64,000 nucleotides of DNA. Source: Neisseria musculi. GTDB taxonomy: Bacteria > Pseudomonadota > Gammaproteobacteria > Burkholderiales > Neisseriaceae. The translations under genes were made by a program, and so were the position numbers. The notes beneath the pieces were generated by a model that saw only the letters and a program-made list of their open reading frames with translations, ran no database searches and was not told the origin of the DNA. The stretch is taken from assembly GCF_014297595.2 (NCBI RefSeq), contig NZ_CP060414.2:124001-188000 (forward strand), given 5' to 3'. This document shows positions 46,753 to 55,118 of the stretch, piece by piece; the stretch's first letter is position 1, and each line of letters begins with the position of its first letter.

Positions 46753-47035
46753 TATCGCCTCCTTGCCCGACAGACGGGCAGAAACGGTAGCGGCCGTAAG
46801 CACCGAGCAGAAGGCGTTTGAAATATGCTCCCGCCTTAACCGGCCCAACCGGTTTTCCGGCTCATGGAACACTTTCTTTGCCCGCAGTCATCCGCCGGTT
46901 GCAGACGGTGGGCGTGCGTTGGAAAATGCCGGGCTGCTCACACTTTTGATGCCGGGAAGCTTGTGTTGTCTGCCGAAGCAACGGCTGCGTGATTTTCGGG
47001 CGTTGGCGAAAAAGCCGAGCGCACGGGCGGGCGGT

Positions 47036-47240
47036 TTTTATCACGCCGCCGGCCGGCAACCGGGAACTTGGGAGTCGTTATGCGGGCGTTTGCTGCCGTT
47101 TTATCACTACTCCGGTCGGCAGGAACCGATAACTCGGTTGCAGCGATACGCTGTGGATGAAAAGTTTTATCACGCCGCCCGCCGGCGGAAACCGATAATG
47201 CTGTGGCAGATATTTGAAAGGAACTCGGTTTTATCACTCG
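47036..47240. repeat. Four further degenerate ~64-bp repeats
   Basis: TTTTATCAC occurs at 47036, 47099, 47165 and 47229, each followed by a GC-rich half-palindrome and, in most, ACCG. The spacing (63, 66, 64) continues the ~65-bp rhythm of 46226-46752, so this looks like the same repeat family in more diverged form. Confidence 0.5.
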
Positions 47241-47569
47241 GCCGGCCGTCTGAAGCGGCCATGCCCGATACCGGCGCGTCCGTTTCAGACGGCCGTCAAT
47301 CCCGCCTTTGCCGGATTCCCTGCCCGGTTCGGGGCAAGGCGGCACCGCCCGTCAATATGCCGGCGTCCGATGCCTCCCCGCTTTGCCGGCGGGGGCGGCC
47401 GAAAGAAAAAACGCCCGCTTTTATCAACCGCTTTCCCGGGCCGGCCATCGGTCAGCAGGCGTTTGCAGACGGCCGAATCGCAAACCGGCCCTGCACGACT
47501 TTCTGCCCTGCGCCCCGCCGGTTGCCCAAACGGAGCGCAAAGGCTGCCTGAAAATGTTTTCAGACGGCC

Positions 47570-47865
47570 AATGCCGCAATTATTGCGGGGTGCGGTTGGC
47601 AGTGCAGCTTCAAAGGCCGTTGATACTTATTCTGAACAGTTGGCAGGTGCAGTTAAACAAGGTAATGATTCGGGTGCTCATGACGGCAGGAGCGGCATTG
47701 GATAATTTGCCGGGTGGGGGGGGGGCGGTTTCTTCTGTTGCCAAGGGTGTCGGGCGCGGTCTCGGTATGTTGCTGTCTGAAAACAGCAGCGGTTTGGGTT
47801 TCAGTGATGCCGTTTCCGGTGTGTATGCGCTTGGTTGGGCGGTATCATTATTGGGCAAGCTGTGA
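47570..47865 (+). pseudogene. Filamentous-phage membrane protein remnant, second copy
   Basis: It matches 10330-10530 (complement): AVGSAASKAVDTYSEQL, then a frameshift, then VLMTAGAALDNLPGGGGAVSSVAKGVGRGLGMLLSENSSG. A run of ten G at 47716-47725 codes GGGG; the other copy has G5. The end (SDAVSGVYALGWAVSLLGKL) is different from the first copy. Broken at the 5' side and by a shift, so not expressed as a full protein. Confidence 0.55.
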
Positions 47866-48256
47866 ATAACGCCTTTTCCCGTTTTTCTGATAACAGACCG
47901 CCTGAAAATGCGCAAGGGGGTGTCGCCTCCATCGGGCGGAAAGTGCCCGAATGCCCGGAAAAACGGCACACCGCTATCACGGCTTTGATGGGGTTGCTCC
48001 GTCTGCAGGCCCGCGTAGCGGCACCGGGTCGGCCGCAAACCTGACGGAAGGCCGTCTGAAAGCTTTAATCTTGGCATTAGTTTAGAAGGCTGCTACGCTA
48101 TTCCCACGAAGCTAATGATGGTAGAGAATACGTTGGCCGAATATTGAAATAATGTTGTAAAGCTCTTGTTTACAAATCAACAAAACTGCTGCAGCAGCGG
48201 TTTTGTTGCGTAGGCAGCTGCTCGACTAGAACGGCATGGAACTAGATAAAAGTTTT
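47866..48256. other. Gene-free, partly AT-rich stretch
   Basis: It includes a DUS near 48050 and no credible gene. Confidence 0.35.
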
Positions 48257-48373
48257 TATAATGGATCCGCTTAACTTTCGCTACGGCGTTGTCTGCGCCT
48301 TGCTGTAATATTTGCTGTAATATACTGTTTACGGCTTGCTGCGTTGTATCGAAAATTAGTTCAATCCACTATA
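48257..48373. repeat. Correia repeat enclosed element (CREE)
   Basis: The 117-bp element begins TATAATGGATC and ends AATCCACTATA, with the inner core GCTACGGCGTTGTCTGCGCC...GCTTGCTGCG. These are the usual neisserial CREE ends and core. It lies in a gene-free stretch between phage debris and rsuA. Confidence 0.8.
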
Positions 48374-48510
48374 TGTGATGAACGCAATATTGATCGTTAT
48401 ACCGAATTTGTAGATATGATGTAGAGTATATTTGTGTAGTGGCTGAGCAGCATTAATATTTATAGATATAGTTAACTTTAAATATTATGAATTAAAAAAA
48501 TTTGTGTTAA

Positions 48511-48547
48511 AAAAAACCATCTATACTAAGGGGAAAAGTATAGATGG
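48511..48547 (-). terminator. Terminator downstream of rsuA
   Basis: CCATCTATACT (48517) pairs perfectly with AGTATAGATGG (ends 48547). On the minus strand it is followed by T6. It is the first strong hairpin past the rsuA stop. Confidence 0.65.
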
Positions 48548-48738
48548 CCAAACACATTACGGGGAAAACGTCTTACTCACTTACTTACTCCTTTCGGAGC
48601 AAGTGTTACTCAGACAGATAAATTATATAATAGTTCATCAGTTTTGGCATTAAGTTTTGTAAACCACTTTCTAAATAATGCAACCTATTGCTTTATAATT
48701 AAAAATATATTTAATACTGTTGTCATTTTGGTCGTTGT

Positions 48739-49422
48739 TTACATAAATATAAACTTCCAGCTACCCTCGGGCAGATTTTCAGTAGTTTGGTTGCCGAATT
48801 TGCAGCGATGGAGTTGTTCTACACGGTTGCCGGCGGCAGCTATCATACGTTTAACTTGATGATATTTGCCTTCGGTGATGGTGAGCATTAGCGTGTGGGA
48901 AGATTCGAGCGTGGCATCGGCAGCAGTTACAATTTCATTTTCATCACGAAGCAGAACGCCGTTTTTGAGAGTGGCGCACAAGGTTTTACCCGCAGCGTGT
49001 TTGAGTGTAACGCGGTATAATTTAGGTATCTTACATTTGGGTGAAGTTTGGCGGTGGTTGAAACCGCCATCGTTGGTAATCAACAACACTCCGGTGGTGT
49101 CGGCATCCAAACGGCCGACAGCCTGCATCGACAAGCGGCGCATATGGTTGGGAAACAGGCTGAATACGCTGGGATAGTGCTGTGGTTTATGTGATGTTTC
49201 ATAACCCGCAGGCTTATTGAGTAAGATATAAAAATAAGGCATGGGCACAACCACCAACGATTCACCATTGATTTCAAGAGTGCGTATTTCTTCGGGGCGG
49301 ATAGTACAGCGCGTATCGTTATACAGGATACCGTTGATAGCAATACCGTTGTTTTCAATCAGCTGCAGACACTCTTTACGGCTGCCTATGCCTTGCGATT
49401 GAAGATATTTGAAAAGTTGCAT
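48739..49422 (-). CDS. rsuA: 16S rRNA pseudouridine(516) synthase
   Basis: The protein is 227 residues. An N-terminal S4-like RNA-binding domain (MQLFKYLQSQGIGSRKECLQLI) is followed by the catalytic domain with Asp106 in GRLDADTTGVLLITNDG, KLYRVTLK and EGKYHQVKRMIAAAGN. It makes pseudouridine in small-subunit rRNA; RsuA proper acts at position 516. The family also includes RluE/RluF, so the target base is inferred from similarity. Cytoplasmic. Base composition is lower in GC than neighbours. It lies just left of the CRISPR region. Confidence 0.9.
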   Translation of the reverse strand: MQLFKYLQSQGIGSRKECLQLIENNGIAINGILYNDTRCTIRPEEIRTLEINGESLVVVPMPYFYILLNKPAGYETSHKPQHYPSVFSLFPNHMRRLSMQAVGRLDADTTGVLLITNDGGFNHRQTSPKCKIPKLYRVTLKHAAGKTLCATLKNGVLLRDENEIVTAADATLESSHTLMLTITEGKYHQVKRMIAAAGNRVEQLHRCKFGNQTTENLPEGSWKFIFM

Positions 49423-49560
49423 AGTGAAAGGTAAGCAGGTTTTCAGACGGCCTGATTGTACTGCAAGGCCGTCTGAAAACCTATTTTCTATAACACAGTT
49501 GATCCAATTACTACACGCCTCGTTGAGCCACTATAGAAAATTTCAGCATTATTTATATTT

Positions 49561-49800
49561 TGGGGGTCGGTATCGGTTATCAGTTGCGACAGGCTGCTAA
49601 AATCAAGATAACACACTATAAATTAAATAAGCACCCCAAAGAAAACCGCTTGAATATTTTATACCTTATACTGGGAACCGCCGCACATTCGGCTGCCGAT
49701 ATCCCAGCATCCAACCTGATACCGTCATTATCTTATACCGCAAAGTCTCTCGTCATCAGCTATGATTTGGTTTTGGAAGTAGATCAGGCTTTTGGGTGTT
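49561..49800 (+). mobile_element. IS1595-family fragment, left part only
   Basis: The left end (GGGGGTCGGTATCGG) and first 240 bp match the element at 5471-5710, including ACAGGCTGCTAAAAT and SYTAKSLVIS. It is cut off near GATCAGGCTTTTGG. It occupies the place left of cas1 where cas9 would be expected. Confidence 0.65.
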
Positions 49801-49851
49801 AACCCCATCAAATCCAAGCCACAGTTGCAGTCTGAAATTGATCTGTCTGTG

Positions 49852-51294
49852 TGAACTCCCCCAAAAAAGTTGGACAGCTTAACCAATCGACTCCCAAAGC
49901 CTGAATCCTGTATGGCACAGAACTCAATCCTTTTCATTCCAATTAATCCCATTATGGTTGCAGTAACGGATAGATTCGCGCAAAGCCGCTTCCGGTTCGG
50001 CAGCGGAAGCGTATTTGCGCGTATGGAAACATTCCGACTTTAACATGCCGGAGAAGCTTTCCACGGCCGCATTGCCCAAACAGTTTCCTTGCGCGACATG
50101 TTTTGCACCGGTTTGCATTTGCCCGATTCAATTTGGTAATCAAGCACCTGATACCGCACCCATACCGATCCGAATGCAGTATCGGCTTTTCAGACGGCCT
50201 TGACTTCTCCAATGCCTCTTTCAACATCTTGCCGGCCAAATTGAAAGCAGGCCGGGTGGGGGTGCGGCAACCGATGATTTCTCCGTTAAACCAGTCCGTC
50301 AGCGGCAACAGTTGCGCTTTTTCCCACCGGCATCGAGTCCGGCAACCGATGATTGCCTTGTTGAACCAATCCATCAGCGAAGAAAGATACAACTTTTCTC
50401 CCGCATTATTGAGCTCCGTGGCAGCCCTTACCCGTTTCCCATTTGGCTTTTCCGCCTTGAAACGGCGTTGCAGGATAGCGGCACAACGTTGCCGGCCTCT
50501 TTCGAACGGGCGATGGACGGCATTGGCACCGCCGTACCGCCGCCCCGGCCCGACACCGCCTTCAGACGGCTGATTGTCTTGTGGTTGGCCAACATCCCTG
50601 CATAGCGGATTGCCGCCGTTATCCTGCGGCAGCCGCAGCGTCCTTTGTGTTGCCGGCAAGCCGCACGGATATGCCGTTTCAAACCGGCATATTGGTCTTC
50701 TGCCGAATGCGCTGCCGGTTGGCAGCAGAAGGCAGTAGCATGTACCGCGCCCCGAATCTTCCCCGGCGCCGTCTGAGCAGCCGTGGCTGCGGAAGATACT
50801 ACGCGGCTGCCCCGTCATCTCCAAAGCCGTTTCAAAGGATAGTCCTGCCTTAATCCTGAGACGACTCGGCATCTTTCTGCCGCGCTTCGTTCTTCCCGGA
50901 TTCAGACATCGGGCTGTTTTCAGACGGCCTTTGCCCGCGGTATCGGGCGGTTGTCGGGCCGGTATGGAATCCGCCGGCCGGGGCGCGTCCCTTTGGGGAT
51001 ACCCCTTCATTTCTGACCATGACATGGCGTTCATCTTGAGATTCAAAGGGTTGCAATCCAAAGGGCAGTCGGAGATGCCCTGTTGCGGGTTGATGCTGCC
51101 CTCCCCGTGAAGAATATAACGCGATGCCTGTTTGCGAATGGTAGTGCGGTTTAGAGAAAAAACGTTGGCGGTGTGTTTTTACCATGCCTACAGGGTATTT
51201 CACGGCTTTTAATTTGAATCCGTTTGAATACTTTGCCGTAAAAAACTGCATCTCAGATAGCGGGGGATGGTGTCTGGTTTTTGGGGGCAGTTCA
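49852..51294 (-). mobile_element. IS3-family element, full length but degenerate
   Basis: The ends are TGAACTCCCCCAAAAAAG (49852) and the complement of TGAACTGCCCCCAAAAAC (51294). Inside on the minus strand are an orfA start (TAKYSNGFKLKAVKY) and orfB segments (ILQRRFKAEKPNGK, EKLYLSSLMDWFNKAIIGC, SRPSEKPILHSD, NAAVESFSGMLKSECFHTRKY). Frameshifts and a duplicated internal segment make it inactive. The right side lies 31 bp before the cas1 start, so the element abuts the CRISPR operon. The copies at 7.7, 36.2 and 61.6 kb are partial or interrupted. Confidence 0.8.
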
Positions 51295-51325
51295 TTTCAG
51301 ACGGCCTTTTTATAAAGGGAATTTT

Positions 51326-52234
51326 ATGAGCTGGCGCAGTATCCTTATTAGCAAACCTGCCCGCCTGTCGTTACAGCAAAACCACTTGCTGATCCAACAA
51401 GACGATACAGTTCCCGTACCGCTGGAAGACATTGCCGTGATTGTGGTCGAATCGCGCGAGGTAGTGCTTACCGCTCCGCTGCTATCGGCACTGGCACAAT
51501 ACGGCATCACTCTGCTCACCTGTGATGAGCAGTTTCTGCCCTGCGGGCAATGGCTGCCCTTTGCCCGCTACCACCGCAGCCTGAAAATCCTAAAATATCA
51601 AATGGAAATGACCCTGCCGCAGAAAAAGCAGCTTTGGCAGCAGATTGTGAAACAGAAAATCCGCAATCAGGCCTGGCTGCTGGACTACAGCGGACACGAT
51701 ATTGCGGCAGGCCGTCTGAACGCATTGGCCGACAGCGTGAAATCGGGCGATAAAAACTTTGCCGAAAGCCAAGCGGCCGCGCTCTATTTCCGCGTACTGT
51801 TTGGCGAACACTTTACCCGCAGCCACGATAATGCCGTGAATGCCTGCTTGAATTACGGTTACAGCATCGTGCGTTCCGCTGTTGCCCGCGCTTTGGTGCA
51901 GTATGGCTTTCTGCCTGCACTGGGCCTGCAGCATCATAGCGGATTAAACGCCTTTAACCTGGCCGATGACTTTATCGAGCCCTACCGCCCGATGGTGGAT
52001 TTACTGGTATGGGAAAACGGCTTTACAAACGGGTTGCCGGATACGCTGACTCCGCAGGCCAAGCAAAAATTGGTGTCATTGCTGCACTGCCAAATCAAAC
52101 TTGATAGGCGCAGTTATTCCCTATTGGCTGCCATCGACCGCACCGTACAGTCTTTTCAGACGGCCTTAACCGGCGGTTCAAAAAATTTGAAGTTGCCCGA
52201 GATGCTTCCTTTAAAGGTGCAGGATTATGAGTGA
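51326..52234 (+). CDS. cas1: CRISPR-associated integrase Cas1 (type II-C)
   Basis: A 302-residue metal-dependent integrase that inserts new spacers together with Cas2. Likely active-site residues are Glu147 (FAESQAA), His204 ([10 protein letters not shown]) and Glu218 ([12 protein letters not shown]), all present. Length is close to that of meningococcal type II-C Cas1. The start at 51326 has TAAAGGGAA upstream. cas2 overlaps its end by 8 bp. In known type II-C loci cas9 lies directly upstream; here that place is an IS3 element. Two DUS are used inside the coding sequence. GC and codon use match the genome. Confidence 0.95.
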   Translation: MSWRSILISKPARLSLQQNHLLIQQDDTVPVPLEDIAVIVVESREVVLTAPLLSALAQYGITLLTCDEQFLPCGQWLPFARYHRSLKILKYQMEMTLPQKKQLWQQIVKQKIRNQAWLLDYSGHDIAAGRLNALADSVKSGDKNFAESQAAALYFRVLFGEHFTRSHDNAVNACLNYGYSIVRSAVARALVQYGFLPALGLQHHSGLNAFNLADDFIEPYRPMVDLLVWENGFTNGLPDTLTPQAKQKLVSLLHCQIKLDRRSYSLLAAIDRTVQSFQTALTGGSKNLKLPEMLPLKVQDYE

Positions 52235-52553
52235 GGCCAAGTTTATGCGCTTAATCGTATTTTTCGACCTTCCGGTCACCACCGTAGAAAAACGCAAAGC
52301 CGCCAGCCAATTTCGGAAATTTTTGCAAAAAGACGGCTACCAAATGCTGCAATTATCTGTTTACTCCCGCATCGTACGCGGCAGAGATGCGTTGCAGAAA
52401 CACCACAAACGGCTGCAGGCACACTTGCCGGAGGAGGGGCAAGTCCGCTATTTAGAGGTAACCGAAAAGCAATTTGCAGGCATGATTATGCTGATCGGCG
52501 AGCCGAAACCGCGTGAAAAAAAGGTGAATGCCGACCAACTTTTACTGTTTTGA
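52227..52553 (+). CDS. cas2: CRISPR-associated protein Cas2
   Basis: The protein is 108 residues. Ferredoxin-like Cas2 fold with the conserved Asp14 in [12 protein letters not shown], then [29 protein letters not shown] and a type II-style C-terminus ([16 protein letters not shown]). It bridges Cas1 dimers in spacer integration. Start and stop overlap with cas1 (ATGAGTGA) show coupling. The array begins 63 bp after its stop. Confidence 0.95.
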   Translation: MSEAKFMRLIVFFDLPVTTVEKRKAASQFRKFLQKDGYQMLQLSVYSRIVRGRDALQKHHKRLQAHLPEEGQVRYLEVTEKQFAGMIMLIGEPKPREKKVNADQLLLF

Positions 52554-52575
52554 CACAGTTTTTCAGAGCAAAATA

Positions 52576-52612
52576 AAGCAGGGAATCCTTATAAAACAAG
52601 GATTCCCTGCTT
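52576..52612. terminator. 15-bp perfect hairpin between cas2 and the array
   Basis: AAGCAGGGAATCCTT (52576-52590) pairs with AAGGATTCCCTGCTT (52598-52612) with a 7-nt loop. Read leftward it is followed by TATTTT, fitting an end point for crRNA transcripts running toward cas2; read rightward it follows cas2. Confidence 0.65.
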
Positions 52613-52616
52613 GGGT

Positions 52617-54038
52617 ATTGTAGCACTGCGAGATGAAAGAGGAAGCTACAACATCGGTATGGAGCGGTATGCAAAGGCGAAAATTGTAGCACTGCGAGAT
52701 GAAAGAGGAAGCTACAACCCATGATAGATTACTACGCTCCAACACACTATTGTAGCACTGCGAGATGAAAGAGGAAGCTACAACTTCTCTTTTGCCGATG
52801 ACAAAAAATTTAAGATTGTAGCACTGCGAGATGAAAGAGGAAGCTACAACGGCGGCTTGCTTCTTTCACGTCCTGCACGTATTGTAGCACTGCGAGATGA
52901 AAGAGGAAGCTACAACCCTGAACACGCCGGGTGTAACCGAAGTATTATTGTAGCACTGCGAGATGAAAGAGGAAGCTACAACTCGACGAGGCACTGGGCA
53001 GCAGTTGGTTTAATTGTAGCACTGCGAGATGAAAGAGGAAGCTACAACGTGGAAACGGGAAATAATGATTTCATACCTATTGTAGCACTGCGAGATGAAA
53101 GAGGAAGCTACAACTGAATGCCAAAATTGAGGAAGAGAAACAAAATTGTAGCACTGCGAGATGAAAGAGGAAGCTACAACAAACGCCTGATAAAGGGCAA
53201 ATATGTAGATATTGTAGCACTGCGAGATGAAAGAGGAAGCTACAACGTCATTGTCGGAATGGCATCGTGCTGGGAAATTGTAGCACTGCGAGATGAAAGA
53301 GGAAGCTACAACAAGACCTGAATTGGCCAAATATGCTTATGAATTGTAGCACTGCGAGATGAAAGAGGAAGCTACAACGTTATTACGTTGCCCGATGGCG
53401 GCATTGTCATTGTAGCACTGCGAGATGAAAGAGGAAGCTACAACAGGACATATACAATTACAATTAAAGAAATCATTGTAGCACTGCGAGATGAAAGAGG
53501 AAGCTACAACAATACAAATCGCCCATTATTACAAGAAATGATTGTAGCACTGCGAGATGAAAGAGGAAGCTACAACCTTGACTGAACCGGTGGGGATAAC
53601 AGCATAATTGTAGCACTGCGAGATGAAAGAGGAAGCTACAACGGCGGCTTGCTTCTTTCACGTCCTGCACGTATTGTAGCACTGCGAGATGAAAGAGGAA
53701 GCTACAACTCGACGAGGCACTGGGCAGCAGTTGGTTTAATTGTAGCACTGCGAGATGAAAGAGGAAGCTACAACTTCAAACGAACCGCTAATGCTCCGTA
53801 TGGCATTGTAGCACTGCGAGATGAAAGAGGAAGCTACAACCAGGTATACCACACTTGGCCAATTGGTCAAATTGTAGCACTGCGAGATGAAAGAGGAAGC
53901 TACAACCAAAATACAAATGTGGTGGTTACCGACAAAATTGTAGCACTGCGAGATGAGAGAGGAAGCTACAACTGCGAGGTGTGGTTAGATGACTACACCC
54001 CCATTGTAGCACTGCGAGATGAGAGAGGAAGCTATAAC
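52617..54038 (-). CRISPR. Type II-C CRISPR array, 22 repeats plus a degenerate 23rd
   Basis: Twenty-two 36-bp repeats start at 52617 and then every 66 bp to 54003; each spacer is 30 bp. On the plus strand a repeat begins ATTGTAGCACTGC and ends GGAAGCTACAAC. Repeats 21 and 22 carry changes (GAGAGA in place of GAAAGA; TATAAC end in 22), and a decayed repeat lies at 54068-54103 after a 29-bp spacer. Decay on that side marks it as the old end. On the minus strand each repeat ends TGCTACAAT, an extended -10, as in meningococcal type II-C arrays where every repeat starts its own crRNA. Spacer 4 equals 16 and spacer 6 equals 17. No cas9 or anti-repeat RNA is visible nearby. Confidence 0.97.
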
Positions 54039-54146
54039 GGAGATACGGCACGTGCCATGTGCATAATATTGCAGCACTAAGAGAGATGTAGTGAATGAAT
54101 TTTAATTTGCTATTTCATAAACTTATGATATTAATATATTTGTATA

Positions 54147-54889
54147 GGGGACTTAGGAAGCAAAATCACCCAATATAGTGATAAGCTTCTGAAATGAAAT
54201 TAAAAAACAAGTATTAAAAGTGCAGTAAAATTACCGAGCCCAATGCCGTCAGGTCCTGTGGCTTTCCGCCTTCTATTTGAACGCTTCCGATACCGCTAAC
54301 TAACCGGAATCAGTGTCGGAAGCATTAACAGCCCGTACCTGAAGTTACACCGGTGCCCAGCTGGCGAATGCGGGCAGTACATCTCTTTCTAAGACACCGT
54401 AGAATCAGACCAATCCTATTCCAAGGCAAAGCGCATCTGAGGTAAACTCGGGCTGGGAGAGGGAGGCAAAACCATTGTTTTCGGCATCTTAAAACGGGAC
54501 GACAAAGTCTATACCGAAATCGTGCCGGATACTTCGAAAGCTACACTGCAACAGGTTATTCGAGGGCGGGTTGCTGTTGAAATTGTCATCAATACCGACG
54601 GCTGGCGCGGCTATCACGGCTTGGTCGATATGGGCTGTGAAAAGCACTTCAGGGTACATCATGGTGTAGACGAGTTCGCCCGGGGTGCGCAACACATTAA
54701 CGGCATCGAATTGTTTTGGGGTTATGCCAAAAACCGCTTGGTTAAATTTAACGGTGTACCGAAACAGACTTTTTATTTACACTTAAAGGAAACCTAATTT
54801 CGCTTCAATCACAGGCATGATGATCTGTATTAGTCTTGCTTAAAATACTGAGAAATCGACCCTTGGGCTAATTTTTCTTCCTAAGAAAC
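54147..54889 (+). mobile_element. IS1595-family element, degenerate
   Basis: The left end GGGGACTTAGGAAGC and right end (complement of CTTAGGAAGAAAAATTAGCCC) match partly. The transposase C-terminus is readable at 54522-54797 (TDGWRGYHGLVDMGCEKHFRVHH, then HINGIELFWGYAKNRLVKFNGV). The first half is broken by stops. It closes off the CRISPR locus on its right. Confidence 0.7.
54522..54797 (+). pseudogene. IS1595-family transposase, C-terminal part
   Basis: A 91-codon open stretch with VINTDGWRGYHGLVD and HINGIELFWGYAKNRLVKF, i.e. the second Asp and the third conserved block (with Glu kept, NGIE). The N-terminal half, with the first Asp, is disrupted upstream. The 3' end sequence recurs at the last 40 bases of the window. 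Confidence 0.7.
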
Positions 54890-55118
54890 ATAAATAATAT
54901 ATTGTTTTTAAACATAAAATATATTTTAGCAAAGGATGTGGACAAGCTGGCCTTTTCCTGTGCCTGAGCCTTTTCTGATGCCCAAAGCCTTGTCTTGCAA
55001 CGCCTCAAGGCCGTCTGAAACACTTGGATGCTGCCACTTCCCCTGCATGAAAATAACGGCAATCGGCTTTTTCGGGATTTTGCAAACTGCCCGGCCTTAT
55101 GGTTATAAGGGGCGGGCT

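Noticed and set aside
46727..47551. A 274-codon frame with FYHAAGR-like peptide repeats
   Set aside because: No ribosome site, high Arg/Pro content, and the peptide repeats follow the DNA repeats at 47036-47240; it runs through DUS and phage debris.
52857..54080. Open frames across the CRISPR array with repeated peptide ALRDERGSYN on the plus strand and FLFHLAVLQ on the minus strand
   Set aside because: They are translations of the 36-bp repeat; with a 66-bp period (22 codons) a stop-free repeat gives a false repeat protein.
48100..55118. A tracrRNA beside the array
   Set aside because: I looked for a second, partial copy of the repeat followed by GC hairpins on both strands and found only the decayed terminal repeat at 54068, which lacks the hairpins.
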